A stretch of 64,000 bases of DNA, from positions 1 to 64,000 of the forward strand of contig DASYLH010000056.1 of NCBI GenBank assembly GCA_036009645.1, given 5' to 3'. How positions within the stretch are numbered: the first letter of the stretch is position 1; each line of letters opens with the position of its first letter. This stretch comes from Conexibacter sp036009645 (GTDB lineage: Bacteria; Actinomycetota; Thermoleophilia; Solirubrobacterales; Solirubrobacteraceae). Below the pieces are notes generated by a model, which saw nothing but the letters and a program-made list of their open reading frames with translations, was not told the DNA's origin and did no database searches. Positions 1 to 8,975 of the stretch are shown one piece after another. Made by a program: the position numbers and the translations under genes.

Positions 1-915
1 CAGCGGCGCCGGATCGCCCACCAGCGCGCCGCGGACGGCCGCCGGGAGCCCGGCGCGCAGGAAGCGATCGAAGTCGCCGCTCAGCAGCAGTCCGAGCAGG
101 TCAGCCTCCGACAGGCGAATGCGGTGTGGCCGGCCACGTCCGTCGAGTGCCTTGCCGCGCAGCCCTCCATGCGCGAGGCGCCGCGCCAGCGCCGCGAGAT
201 CCGCGGCCGGATCGCGCGTGAAGCGGCAGCCGCTGCCGCACACCGCTCGGAGCACGCGCGGAATCGATGCGAGCGTGCTGCGCTGGAAGGGATCGATCCC
301 CTCGGGCAGGACAACCGAGTCGAGCATGAGCCGCTCGACATGCTGCGGGTACGCGGCCGCGTACGCGAGCGCGACCTTCGTCCCATAGGAGGCCGCGTAG
401 AGGATCAACCTGTCGACGCCGAGCGCCGCTCGCACTGCCTCGACGTCCTCCACAGAGGCCGCCGTCGTGTAGGCCGTTCGCCGTGCACCCAGTTCCGTCG
501 CGCAGCGGCCGATGACCGACGCGAGCGAACCGCGGCCGGACGCCAGTGCGGGGCAGCGCAACCGCCCCGACCCGCCGGTTCCCCGCTGATCGAACACGAC
601 GAGCTCGCGGGAGCGCAGCAGCGGCCGCAGCACACTCGCGAACGCGTCGAGCAGCGGCACCGCCGCCTGCCCGGGGCCGCCCGCGATCGCCACGACCGGC
701 GCACCCGCCGACCCGCCGGCGGCCGGCGGCAGCGCCTTCACGCGCAGCGCGACCGTCCCCGGCACCGCGCCGCTGCGGTCGAGTGGGACCGTCACGTGCC
801 CGCACAGGGTCCGCTCGCTGGCCTCGGTCGTGCAGCGGGCCAGCGGTGCGGCTGCGGCAGTGGAGACAAGCCCGCCAGTGGCGAGCGCGACGAGGAGAAA
901 CAGGCGGATCGGCAT
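1..915 (-). CDS. Secreted alpha/beta hydrolase, tripeptidyl-aminopeptidase-like (partial, C-terminus off the left edge)
   Basis: The reading frame is open from an ATG at 913-915 to the window edge (305 codons, no stop). It opens with a signal peptide (M-P-I-R-L-F-L-L-V-A-L then an alanine-rich stretch to about residue 24). An oxyanion-region motif 'AGGPGQA' and 'VFDQRGTGGSG' follow, typical of the prolyl/tripeptidyl aminopeptidase branch of alpha/beta hydrolases. The expected nucleophile elbow is 'YAASYGTK': the first glycine of G-x-S-x-G is alanine, while Ser and the following Y-G-T are kept. The likely role is extracellular peptide or ester hydrolysis; the substrate is unknown. The catalytic Asp and His would lie beyond the edge. 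It is transcribed divergently from the neighbouring membrane-protein gene. Confidence 0.8.
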   Translation of the reverse strand, partial: MPIRLFLLVALATGGLVSTAAAAPLARCTTEASERTLCGHVTVPLDRSGAVPGTVALRVKALPPAAGGSAGAPVVAIAGGPGQAAVPLLDAFASVLRPLLRSRELVVFDQRGTGGSGRLRCPALASGRGSLASVIGRCATELGARRTAYTTAASVEDVEAVRAALGVDRLILYAASYGTKVALAYAAAYPQHVERLMLDSVVLPEGIDPFQRSTLASIPRVLRAVCGSGCRFTRDPAADLAALARRLAHGGLRGKALDGRGRPHRIRLSEADLLGLLLSGDFDRFLRAGLPAAVRGALVGDPAPL

Positions 916-1079
916 CGCCGTCAACTGTGACAGGGCCCGGTGTGGCCCGAAGCGCCGACCGCCCTGGCGAGCCCGGCCCGGCGACCCGGGCTCGTTGTCC
1001 GAGCTCGCAACTGCCGCGTCGATAGGCAGATCGCATCTGGATCACCCTGAGACCCCGGCGTTTCTGGTACTTCTGGTCC

Positions 1080-3569
1080 ATGGCAAGTCGCTCCCTCCGG
1101 GGGAAGCGGGCGACTGCGTCCAGGACGCGGGACGGGGCATGGTCGCGGATGTCCCGACACCGCCCAGTGCGCGCTCTGACCGCTCATCAGCACCGCACGG
1201 CCGCAGCACTGTTCGCGCTGCTTGCACTCGTCTACCTGTGGCCTGTGCTGGTCGAGGGGCGGCTGTTGGTGCCGTCGGCGCTGCTGTCGGCGCTCACGCC
1301 GTGGAGAACCGGGGCCGCCGCAGCAGCCGCGAACTACATCAACGGCGAACTCGCCGACGTGCCGAGCACCTACTACCCGTGGAACATGCTCGCACGGGAG
1401 CTCCTCCACGCCGGGACCTTCCCCGCGTGGAACCCCTACGCGTACGGTGGCACGCCGCTGTTCGCCAACGCCGAGCTCGCGTGGCTGAGTCCGTTCAGCC
1501 TGCCGGTCTGGATCCTGCCGCTCGACTTCGGGCTCGGGCTCTCGGCCGCGTTCAAGCTGCTGGCCGCCGGCTTCGGCACCTACCTGCTCGTGCGCGAGTT
1601 GGGCCTGGGCTTCTGGCCGGCGATGCTCGCGGGCGTCAGCTTCATGCTCTGCGCCTTCAACGTCGTGTGGTTGACGTACGGCGTGTTCCTCTCCGTCGCC
1701 GCGCTCCTGCCATGGTCGTTCTGGCTCGTCGAGCGGATCGTCCGCCACGGGCGCTCCGTCGACGGACTCGCGCTGGCTGCCGTCGTCGCCTGCCTGCTCG
1801 CGGGCGGACATCCCGGAACGCAGGTCCACGTCCTCGCGGCGACGGTGCTCTACGCGCTCGTGCGCGCCGTCGACACGACCGGCCTCGAGCGCCGAGAGCG
1901 ACTGCGACGGCTCGCGACGGCCGGTGCCGGGATCGCCGTCGGCGGGCTGACGGCAGCGGTCGTCCTGCTGCCGGCACAGCAGGCGGCGCAGGACACGTAT
2001 GGCGCGCTCCTGCGAAAGCACGGGGGGACGCTGCTGCCGGGGACGCATGCGCCGTGGGACACCATCCGCACGGCGCTGTTCCCGGACTGGTGGGGCCGGC
2101 CCAGCGAGGGTTTCCTAACCGCCGACTCCAACTACAAGGAGCGCACCTACTACGCCGGCGCCATCCCGCTGCTGCTCGCCATGCTGGCGCTCCTCACGCC
2201 GCACGGTTGGCGGCGCAAGGCGCCGTTCGTGCTGCTCGGCGTGCTCGGGGTGCTGGTTGCGGTTCGCACGCCGCTGCTGTTTCCGGCGCTCATCCACCTG
2301 CCGCTGTTCGACAGCATCCAGAACCAGCGGATGCTGCTGTGGTTCCTGTTCGCCGTGGCAGTCCTCTCGGCCTTCGGACTGCAGGCGCTGCTCGACGCCG
2401 AACGGACGCGGCGCGCCTGGGCCGTGGTGGCGGTGGCATTGGGCGCCGCGGCGTTGGCGATCGCATCGATCGGCGTCGAGGGCTCCAGCCTCCGAGCGGT
2501 GGCGAGATACGTCGGGCAGCGGACCAACGACGCGACCGAAGCGACGATCGCGCTCGCGAGCGTCGCGTGGTGGTCGATTTTCACGATCGCTTTCGCCGTG
2601 CTCCTGCTCGTGATCGTGCGGAGGAGGTGGCGCGGCGTCGCCGGCATGCTCGTCGTGCTGGTCGTCGCCTTCGACCTGCTGCATTTCGCCCACGGCTACA
2701 ACCCGATGGGTCCGCCATCCGTCGTCTATCCGGCCCGTCCGGCCGCGGTCAGCTTCCTGCAGCGTCATGTTGTCGATGGGCGCATCGCCGGCGTTGGAGA
2801 GGCGATGTACAGCGACTGGCCGACGGTCTACCGGCTGCGAGATGCGCGCGGCTATGACGCGCCGCAGCCAACGCTCCGCTTCGCACGCCTCTGGCAGCAG
2901 CTCGACCCGATCGGAGACGCGACGAGGATCGGCGCCCTGACGGCGCAGAGCCCGAAGGTGCTCGGGCTGCTCGGCACGCGCTACGTCGTCACGGCACCGG
3001 AGACCGAGATCAACGCGAGCACAGAAGCGCCCGTCCCCGGGCTTCGACCTGTGTACCGGGGCCGCGATGCGACGATCCTCGAGAACGAACGAGCGCTGCC
3101 GCGGGCGTTCGTTGCGACCGGCGTGCGCGTGGCGGGCTACGAGGGCGAAGAGCTTGCCGCGATCGCCGACGAAGGCTTCGATCCCCTGCTCGAAGCGGTC
3201 GTGCGTCGCGACGAGCTGGGCGCGGTCCCCGTGCCGCAGGGCGGCGCGGGAACCGCTCGCGTCGTCCGCGAGGAGAACTCGCGCGTGGTGCTGCAGGCGA
3301 CGCTGTCTGGACGCGGGCTCGTCGTGCTCGACGACCAGTGGATGCCAGGGTGGCGGGTGGAGGTCGACGGCCGACCGGCCCCGATACTGCAGACCGACGT
3401 GGTGCTTCGCGGGGTCGTGGTCCCTGCCGGAGCGCACGAGGTCGTCTGGAGCTACCGCGTACCCGGCCTGCGGCTGGGCGCGGCGCTGAGCGTGCTGGGC
3501 CTCGCCTGTGCATTGGCATGGGGTGCGGTGCTCGCGGTGCGGGCACGGCGCCGGAGGCCCTCCTTCTAA
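1080..3569 (+). CDS. YfhO-like large polytopic membrane protein
   Basis: 829 residues with many hydrophobic segments spread over roughly residues 40-580 and a soluble C-terminal beta-rich part ending in a last membrane helix (about 790-820). The overall plan, with motifs such as 'YPWNMLARELL' and 'P-A-W-N-P-Y-A-Y-G-G-T-P' near the N-terminus, matches the YfhO family of bacterial membrane proteins, which resemble GT-C glycosyltransferases and modify cell-surface polymers. An internal ATG at 1149 (residue 24, just before the first hydrophobic segment) is an alternative start; neither start has a strong ribosome-binding site. It lies tail-to-tail with the next gene, 13 bp apart. The exact sugar chemistry is not inferable. 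Confidence 0.75.
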   Translation: MASRSLRGKRATASRTRDGAWSRMSRHRPVRALTAHQHRTAAALFALLALVYLWPVLVEGRLLVPSALLSALTPWRTGAAAAAANYINGELADVPSTYYPWNMLARELLHAGTFPAWNPYAYGGTPLFANAELAWLSPFSLPVWILPLDFGLGLSAAFKLLAAGFGTYLLVRELGLGFWPAMLAGVSFMLCAFNVVWLTYGVFLSVAALLPWSFWLVERIVRHGRSVDGLALAAVVACLLAGGHPGTQVHVLAATVLYALVRAVDTTGLERRERLRRLATAGAGIAVGGLTAAVVLLPAQQAAQDTYGALLRKHGGTLLPGTHAPWDTIRTALFPDWWGRPSEGFLTADSNYKERTYYAGAIPLLLAMLALLTPHGWRRKAPFVLLGVLGVLVAVRTPLLFPALIHLPLFDSIQNQRMLLWFLFAVAVLSAFGLQALLDAERTRRAWAVVAVALGAAALAIASIGVEGSSLRAVARYVGQRTNDATEATIALASVAWWSIFTIAFAVLLLVIVRRRWRGVAGMLVVLVVAFDLLHFAHGYNPMGPPSVVYPARPAAVSFLQRHVVDGRIAGVGEAMYSDWPTVYRLRDARGYDAPQPTLRFARLWQQLDPIGDATRIGALTAQSPKVLGLLGTRYVVTAPETEINASTEAPVPGLRPVYRGRDATILENERALPRAFVATGVRVAGYEGEELAAIADEGFDPLLEAVVRRDELGAVPVPQGGAGTARVVREENSRVVLQATLSGRGLVVLDDQWMPGWRVEVDGRPAPILQTDVVLRGVVVPAGAHEVVWSYRVPGLRLGAALSVLGLACALAWGAVLAVRARRRRPSF

Positions 3570-3582
3570 GCGCCCGTGGATG

Positions 3583-5688
3583 TCAGCGCGCCACCCACAG
3601 CTGCATCCCTTCGCCTTCTGCGCGCAGCGCGAAGCTGGCTGTGAGCACCGGTGCGTAGTCGCCGTATGTGGTTGCGGGTTGGAGGAAGAGCTTGCGGCCG
3701 CCTGCGGCGCGCAGTGCGGCGATCGACTCTTCGAGTTGTTCCAGCGTGAAGATCGACTTCGAGCCGGTGAACGGTTCGACGTCCTGGACGCCGCGGTTCT
3801 CCGCGATTCGGTGGCCGAGTAGGGCCATCACGAGGACGTGCTCGCCCGCGCGCACGTGCTGCCCCACGAACGCTTCACCAATCGGCTGTGCGAACGCCGG
3901 CGGGAGCTGGACGGAGATGCGTTGCAGCTGCAGCCATGGGGCTGGTGTTTGCGCGAGCGAGGTGACGAGCAGGCCGAAGCCGATCAGGCATGCGAGCGCG
4001 GCGGGTGCGGGCCACCGCCGCGTGGCGGCGAGCGAGCGGACGGTCACCACCGTGAGCAGCGTGAGCGACAGCGCCCAGCAGGGGAAGGTGTCGATCAGCA
4101 GCTCGGACAGCGAGTGCCCGACGTAGTACGAGCCCGCGCCGAGCCCGAAGACGCCGCTCCACGCCAACAGCCCGGTCAGCAGGACGTCCTTGTCGCGACG
4201 GATCGCGCGGACGGTGGCCACGCCGATCGCCGCGACATGCGTGAGGAAGATCGCGATGTCGACGCCGAACAGCGGCTGGATCGAGAGCATGCCGAATCCG
4301 TCGACCACGAACAGGCGCGCGTAGCGGAGCAGCAGCGAGAAGTCCGGCAACGCTCCGGTGCGCGCCAGCAGCAGGACGCTCACGAGCACCAGCGCGCCGG
4401 CGAGTCCGGCGGCTGCTTCCACGCTCGCTCGCCTCAGGTCGAGAGCGCCAGGTGAGCGCGCTCCCGCGCGTGCCCACACGAGTGCGGCGATCGTCGCGCC
4501 AAGCGCCGGAATGCCGAAGTCGGTGTTGTTGAGCACGACCAGCCCGGCGGCGAGGAAGAGCGGCCAGATGCGGCGAGGGCGGATGCCGTCGAGATGACGG
4601 GCGAGCAGCCAGGCAAGCAGGAACGGGCCCGCGTAGCGCAACGGCATCACACCGAAGTAGTTCACGATCGAGAAGCGGTTGACCGCCGGGCCGTGCAGCC
4701 GGACGGCGCACGTCGCCAGCAGAGGCAGGAACAGCAGCAGCGCGAGGACGGAGCTGCGAGTAACGCGGCGCAGCACGTCGTAGAGCGCCATCAGCGTGAC
4801 GCCCGTCAGCGCAGCCACCATGCCGGTGAACGACCCGACGCCCATGCCAAAGACGCCCATCCCGGCTGCAAGCAGATACGGCCACAGGCTCGAGTACTGG
4901 GTGGCGAAGTCGCCGAGCGGCGAGCCGCCGTTGACGACCGCCAGCGTCTCGTCGTACGTGAAGTACAGGTGGTAGTACACCGCCTCGTAGGCTTGGTCGA
5001 TCGAGCCGTCGGTGTTGATCGCCGGCAGCAGCGTGATCGTGACCGCGACGAGCGCCACGCCCGCGGCCCCGATCCGACGCGCGCGGGACTCCGCGAACCA
5101 ATCGACCGCGCGGCGTCGCACCACGCCCGAATGAAGCACGGCGGCGAGGCCGACGGCGAGCAGGACGGCGAACGCGATCGACGGCAGCGTGAAATACACG
5201 ACCGGCCTGGTGTCGCCTCTGGAGCTCTGCGGGACCTGCAGCCGCTGCGCGACGAAGCAGGCGACCAGGACGAGCAGTCCAAGCAGCTCCACGAGCCGCG
5301 CCAGCAGGGCCGAACGCGTGGGTGCGACCCGCAGCCGCCGGACGAACAACACGGTGAGCGCGCTCAGCACGATGGGCGCGATCAGCGAGATCAGGAATCG
5401 CCCCTGCTCGGTCGGCTCCGGCCGTTCGCCCGCGATGTCCGCCCAGAAGCGCGCATGCCCGCTGGGTATGAGCGCCCCGCCCAGGGGCCGACCCAGCAGG
5501 ACGATCGCGACGATCGTGATCACCGCCGTCGGCACGACCGCCAGCCACGCGGCAGTTCCCGCAGGGAGCGCAGCCTCGGCGTGCGTGATCCCGGTCTCCC
5601 CCATGTCTGCTGACCCGCGCCCAGGGCGTGGCCTGCGCGTCGGCAGGCGCCGCCCACGGACGATCCCCGATGAGAACTCCAGCCCCAT
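3583..5688 (-). CDS. Polytopic membrane protein, GT-C-like, unknown substrate
   Basis: About 700 residues with at least ten hydrophobic segments. A large extracytoplasmic loop near residues 225-260 carries 'DGSIDQAYEAVYYHLYFTYD', an acidic loop of the sort seen in GT-C glycosyltransferases. The C-terminal ~100 residues look soluble. The longest start (5688) has an 'AGGGGG' almost touching the ATG; a second in-frame ATG at 5604 gives a cleaner N-terminus (M-G-E-T-G-I-T) just ahead of the first membrane helix and is at least as likely. I do not recognise a named family. Pairing with the YfhO-like gene suggests work on surface glycans. Confidence 0.65.
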   Translation of the reverse strand: MGLEFSSGIVRGRRLPTRRPRPGRGSADMGETGITHAEAALPAGTAAWLAVVPTAVITIVAIVLLGRPLGGALIPSGHARFWADIAGERPEPTEQGRFLISLIAPIVLSALTVLFVRRLRVAPTRSALLARLVELLGLLVLVACFVAQRLQVPQSSRGDTRPVVYFTLPSIAFAVLLAVGLAAVLHSGVVRRRAVDWFAESRARRIGAAGVALVAVTITLLPAINTDGSIDQAYEAVYYHLYFTYDETLAVVNGGSPLGDFATQYSSLWPYLLAAGMGVFGMGVGSFTGMVAALTGVTLMALYDVLRRVTRSSVLALLLFLPLLATCAVRLHGPAVNRFSIVNYFGVMPLRYAGPFLLAWLLARHLDGIRPRRIWPLFLAAGLVVLNNTDFGIPALGATIAALVWARAGARSPGALDLRRASVEAAAGLAGALVLVSVLLLARTGALPDFSLLLRYARLFVVDGFGMLSIQPLFGVDIAIFLTHVAAIGVATVRAIRRDKDVLLTGLLAWSGVFGLGAGSYYVGHSLSELLIDTFPCWALSLTLLTVVTVRSLAATRRWPAPAALACLIGFGLLVTSLAQTPAPWLQLQRISVQLPPAFAQPIGEAFVGQHVRAGEHVLVMALLGHRIAENRGVQDVEPFTGSKSIFTLEQLEESIAALRAAGGRKLFLQPATTYGDYAPVLTASFALRAEGEGMQLWVAR

Positions 5689-6274
5689 ATCCCCCTCTTG
5701 CCGCGAACCTACTGGCCGGCCGGTTCATCATAAGCCATAGGCCCAGCAGCCGATGCGCCAGCCTTGGGCAGGCGCTGGTCGAAACGTCCACCTGCTCCCC
5801 CAGCTTCTGCTTTGCCGCGGGTCCGCCGATGCCGATGACGCGCTTGCCAGCTCCAGCGCACGGCTCCGTTCGAGCGTGTCGGCACCAACTGGACCAGTGG
5901 CCTCGCCGCTTGCGGAGCTAGACCGCCGTGGCCTTCACAGGTCGGAACGCATTTGCCCGGCTCGTCAACGACGCGATCATGTCCCCGCGCTCACACCGCT
6001 ACACGCACAGGAGCCGCTGCCTCATTCTCGGAGGACTTGGCAACGCCCTGCGATGCTCTTCAAATTCGCACTGTTTCCCGGCGTACTTATGTACTTGACT
6101 GCTGTGCGTTGACAACCTACTCTTCAGTCGGTCTAGTCGGGCTTCGCGACCTTGGAGGCACGGCTGGCGCGTTCACCATGTTCGGGGCGCAAAGGGGGTG
6201 CCGCCCAACCTCATCTGACACAACGCTGCACGCTCATCTACCAATTCTAGTTCCCTTATGAAAGGCTCATTCAC
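5689..6274 (+). other. 586-bp upstream region of cluster A
   Basis: I see no gene here. A segment near 5917-5975 resembles 9120-9180 ahead of copy A4 (shared 'CCGTGG-TTCACAGG' and 'GTCAACGA' words). A second segment, about 6085-6230, resembles 9272-9395 (shared 'ACTTATG-ACTTGAC', 'ACCTAC-CTTCAGT' and 'GCAAAGGGGG'-type words). Copies A1 and A4 therefore carry the same long upstream cassette. The stretch 5750-5870 has open frames on the minus strand but none has a clear start or recognisable motif. Confidence 0.6.
6115..6132 (+). promoter_or_regulatory. Inverted repeat ACCNAC-N6-GTNGGT, copy A1
   Basis: ACCTACTCTTCAGTCGGT, 143 bp ahead of the A1 start. Its arms are near-complementary. It aligns without gaps to five other 18-mers ahead of copies A4, B1, B2, B3 and B5. 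Probable operator; the protein that binds it is unknown. Confidence 0.6.
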
Positions 6275-6871
6275 ATGAAGCTCGGCAAGTTGCTCCTCGC
6301 AATCGTGGGAGCCACCGTGCTCCTCGGCGCCCTCGTATCGTCCGCATCCGCGGGCAGGCTCTCGAACTCGTCCCTCACCCTCAACGCCACCTATGCCAGG
6401 ATGGACTTCAGGGGCGGCCTGGGCACCGTCGAATGCGAAGTCATAACTAACGAAACCCTCCACACAAGAACCATCGCCAAGGTCACACTACTACTAATGG
6501 GCTACATCACCGCCGCCAACGTCAACAGGTGCGTGAGGGGCGGCGCGACATTCCTAAGGGACACGCTCCCCTGGCACGTCCGCTACAGCTCGTTCGCAGG
6601 CACGCTACCGAACATAACCGGGATCGCGAAAAGGGTCATCGGCTTTTCCCTCAGAGCCACAGAACCGGTCTTTGGCATCTCATGCCTATCGAGAACGACC
6701 CCCGAACAACCGCTGATCCAAACCACCAACCTCACCGGCGGCACGATCACAACACTCGTCGTCGGCGGCTCGATATCATGCAATCCTGGCTCCATCCTCT
6801 CGTCAATCTCAGGTTCGACCCCCACTGTCGTTGATGCTAGCGGCGCCAGGGTCACTATTACCCTAATATAG
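6275..6871 (+). CDS. Secreted four-cysteine protein, cluster A copy 1
   Basis: 198 residues, family not recognised. Residues 1-26 form a signal peptide (K-L-G-K, hydrophobic core, then S-A-S-A before G27). The mature part has four cysteines, in 'VECEV', 'NRCVRG', 'GISCLSR' and 'SISCNPG', invariant in all nine copies of the window, so two disulfide bonds are likely. The central 'LPWHVRY' motif and 'G-T-L-P-N-I' are also shared. The C-terminus ends in 'VTITLI' and a TAG stop. A weak 'AAAGG' lies upstream of the ATG. Arginine is mostly AGG/AGA, leucine often CTA and isoleucine ATA, unlike neighbouring genes. The predicted fold is mostly beta. Function unknown. Confidence 0.9.
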   Translation: MKLGKLLLAIVGATVLLGALVSSASAGRLSNSSLTLNATYARMDFRGGLGTVECEVITNETLHTRTIAKVTLLLMGYITAANVNRCVRGGATFLRDTLPWHVRYSSFAGTLPNITGIAKRVIGFSLRATEPVFGISCLSRTTPEQPLIQTTNLTGGTITTLVVGGSISCNPGSILSSISGSTPTVVDASGARVTITLI

Positions 6872-6888
6872 ACAGAAGCAAGCTCCAA

Positions 6889-6917
6889 AGCGGCGCTGCG
6901 CGACTCGTAGCGTCGCT
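6889..6917 (+). terminator. Hairpin after copy A1
   Basis: 12-base arms (AGCGGCGCTGCG and CGTAGCGTCGCT, pairing with two G-U pairs) around a 5-base loop, 18 bp past the stop. There is no T-tract, as is usual in GC-rich actinobacteria. Homologous hairpins follow A2 and A3. Confidence 0.6.
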
Positions 6918-7085
6918 ATCTTGACGCCGTCGCCGGAGCGATTCAATCGAGCGTCGCCACCTTCGAGAGAAACGCCCGGTAACACGTCACCGCATCTCAG
7001 AGCGGCAAGGGGGTGCCGCCAACTCATCTCACACAACGCTGCACGCTCATCTACCAATCTTGTTCCTTAAGAAAGGCTCGATCAC

Positions 7086-7682
7086 ATGAAGCTCAGCAAG
7101 TTGCTCCTCGCGCTCGTGGGAGCCACCGTGCTCCTCGGCGCCCTTGTATCGTCCGCATCCGCGGGCAGGCTCTCCCACTCCGCCAACACCCTCAACGCCA
7201 CCTACGCCAGGATGGACTTCAGGGGCGGCTTGGGCACCCTTGAATGCGAAGTCATACTCAACAACACCCTCCACACAAGAACCATCACCAAGACGAGACT
7301 ACTCCTAATGGGCTACATCACCGCCGCCAACGTCAACAGATGCGCGAGGGGCAGCGCGACACTCCTAAGGGAAACGCTCCCTTGGCACGTCCGCTATGAC
7401 TCGTTCGCGGGCACGCTACCGAACATAACCTCGATTGTGACCAGGGTCATCGGCTTTTCTTTCAGGTTCACAGAACCGGTCTTCAGGATCTCATGCCTAC
7501 TCAGGACGACCCCCGAACAACCGCTGATCCAGAGCTACAACCTCACAGGCGGCACGATCACATCGGCCACCGTGGGCGGATCGATACCATGCAATCCTGG
7601 CGCCATCACCTTCTCATTTTCAGGCTCGACCACCGCCGTCGCCGAAGCTGGCGGCGCCAGGGTCACTGTCACCCTAATATAG
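7086..7682 (+). CDS. Secreted four-cysteine protein, cluster A copy 2
   Basis: 198 residues, closely similar to copy A1 over its whole length, including the signal peptide, four cysteines and 'LPWHVRY'. It starts 811 bp after A1, and the ~130 bp ahead of the ATG repeat those of A1 ('AAGGGGGTGCCGCC', 'ACGCTGCACGCTCATCTACC'), so the repeat unit is gene plus leader. 'AAGAAAGG' lies upstream of the ATG. The ACCNAC operator-like motif is missing here, so it may be read from upstream or from its own short leader. Codons are AGG/ATA/CTA-rich as in A1. Confidence 0.9.
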   Translation: MKLSKLLLALVGATVLLGALVSSASAGRLSHSANTLNATYARMDFRGGLGTLECEVILNNTLHTRTITKTRLLLMGYITAANVNRCARGSATLLRETLPWHVRYDSFAGTLPNITSIVTRVIGFSFRFTEPVFRISCLLRTTPEQPLIQSYNLTGGTITSATVGGSIPCNPGAITFSFSGSTTAVAEAGGARVTVTLI

Positions 7683-7700
7683 TCACAAGCAAGCTCCAAA

Positions 7701-7729
7701 AGCGGCGCCGCGCGACTCGCAGCGCCGCT
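7701..7729 (+). terminator. Hairpin after copy A2
   Basis: Arms AGCGGCGCCGCG and CGCAGCGCCGCT around a short loop, 18 bp past the stop; homologous to the hairpin after A1. Confidence 0.6.
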
Positions 7730-7897
7730 AGCTTGTTGCCGTCGCCGGGCATTTCAATCGAGCGTCGCCGCCTTCGAGAACTTGCCGGTGACACACCACC
7801 GCATCTCAGACCGCCAAGGGGGTTCCGCCAACTCCTCTCACACAACGCTGCACGCTCGTCTACCAATTCTTGCGTCCATTAAGAGAGGCTCATTAGC

Positions 7898-8494
7898 ATG
7901 AAGCTCAGCAAGTTGCTCCTCACGATCGCGGGAGCCACCGTGCTCCTCGGCGCCCTCGTATCGTCCGCATTCGCGGGCAGGCTCTCGCAGTCAGCCAACA
8001 CCCTCAACGTCACCTTTGCCAGGCTGGACTTCAGGGGCGGCTTGGGTACCGTCGAATGCGAAGTCATACTCAACACCACCTTCCACACAAGAAGCATCAA
8101 CAAGATACCTCTACTCCTAATAGGCTACATCACCGCCGCCAGCGTCAATGGATGCGCTAGGGGTGGTATGACGGTCCTAAGGGAAACACTCCCTTGGCAC
8201 GTCCGCTACAGCTCGTTCGCGGGCACGCTACCGAACATAACCTCTATACAAACCAGGACTATCGGCGAATCTTACAGGGTCACCGAACCGGTCTTTGGCA
8301 TCTCATGCCTATCCAGGACGACCCCCGAACAACCGGGGATCCGCACCTACAACGCCGCAAGCGGCGCGATCACATCGGCCACCGCCGGCGGAACGATATC
8401 GTGCAGTCCCGGCGGCATCACCGGCTCACTCTCAGGCTCGACCACCAACGTCGTTGAAGTTGGCGGCGCCAGGCTCAGATTCACCCTAATATAG
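7898..8494 (+). CDS. Secreted four-cysteine protein, cluster A copy 3
   Basis: 198 residues. It starts 812 bp after A2, keeping the tandem period. Signal peptide ('SAFAG' at the cleavage region), four cysteines and 'LPWHVRY' are kept. It is more diverged than A1/A2 after residue 110 (for example 'RTIGESYRVTEP') and at the C-terminus ('RLRFTLI'). 'AAGAGAGG' precedes the ATG. No ACCNAC motif is seen ahead of it. Downstream lie its own hairpin and then the aconitase remnant. Confidence 0.9.
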   Translation: MKLSKLLLTIAGATVLLGALVSSAFAGRLSQSANTLNVTFARLDFRGGLGTVECEVILNTTFHTRSINKIPLLLIGYITAASVNGCARGGMTVLRETLPWHVRYSSFAGTLPNITSIQTRTIGESYRVTEPVFGISCLSRTTPEQPGIRTYNAASGAITSATAGGTISCSPGGITGSLSGSTTNVVEVGGARLRFTLI

Positions 8495-8516
8495 TCACTA
8501 GGTAGCCCACCGAGAA

Positions 8517-8542
8517 GCGGCGCTGGGATATCGCAGCGCCGC
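8517..8542 (+). terminator. Hairpin after copy A3
   Basis: Perfect 9-base arms GCGGCGCTG and CAGCGCCGC around an 8-base loop; outer bases GAGA/TCTC extend the pairing. Confidence 0.65.
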
Positions 8543-8576
8543 ATCTCGTGGTCATCATTGGAGCGCCCATGCGCTG

Positions 8577-8604
8577 GGGTCGAGCGGCACGTGCCGCTCG
8601 ACCC
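8577..8604. terminator. 28-bp perfect palindrome, duplicate of the aconitase terminator
   Basis: The two 14-base halves (gggtcgagcggcac and its reverse complement) are perfectly complementary. A diverged version sits at 10112-10139 just past the intact aconitase gene. Here it sits just past the aconitase remnant, so the terminator was duplicated with the gene tail. It could serve both strands. Confidence 0.7.
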
Positions 8605-8619
8605 TACGCGGCGGGCGGT

Positions 8620-8975
8620 TCAGGCGCGTGCCAGCAGCTCGCGCAGCACGTACGGCAGGATGCCGCCGTTGCAGTAGTAGCGCTGCTCCTTGGCGGTCGA
8701 TCGGCGCCCGTGAAGGAGAACTGCTGAAGACCTGGTGACGGGTCAGACCGCGCAAGTTGGCCGAGTCTCAGTTCTGAACTGGAGCAGGAGTGCCCCATCC
8801 CGACGAGGTCCTAGCGATGGATACACTCGAAGGCCTCGGCGATCACCGCGCGGACCTCGGCCAGGTTCGTGCCCTTCGGGGCTCATTCTCGCGACAAGTC
8901 CGACCCGTACTCCTTGCCGCCGAGAACCACCAAAGATCATCGCAGCGTCGTAGATCGCCATCCGCCAGCCCAGCA
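8620..8975 (-). pseudogene. Decayed duplicate of the aconitase 3' end
   Basis: The minus strand matches the C-terminal part of the intact aconitase at 10153-12954. The end 'LLARA-stop' and the stretch around 'YGGILPYVLRELL' are nearly intact. Further upstream the words 'GVLPLQF', 'GTNL' and 'MAIYDAAM' match but are split between frames by small insertions and deletions. About 130 codons' worth of the intact gene is represented, with a deletion in the middle. No complete reading frame exists. It lies between cassettes A3 and A4, the same position the real aconitase holds relative to A4. Confidence 0.85.

Noticed and set aside
3875..5791. 638-codon minus-strand frame
   Set aside because: Arg/Ala-rich shadow of the real membrane protein in another frame, as with most long overlapping frames in such GC-rich DNA.
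5750..5870. Possible gene on the minus strand (a frame with 'GKRVIGIGG')
   Set aside because: No start codon with a ribosome-binding site, and the frame runs into the overlapping membrane-protein gene in another frame; at best a remnant.
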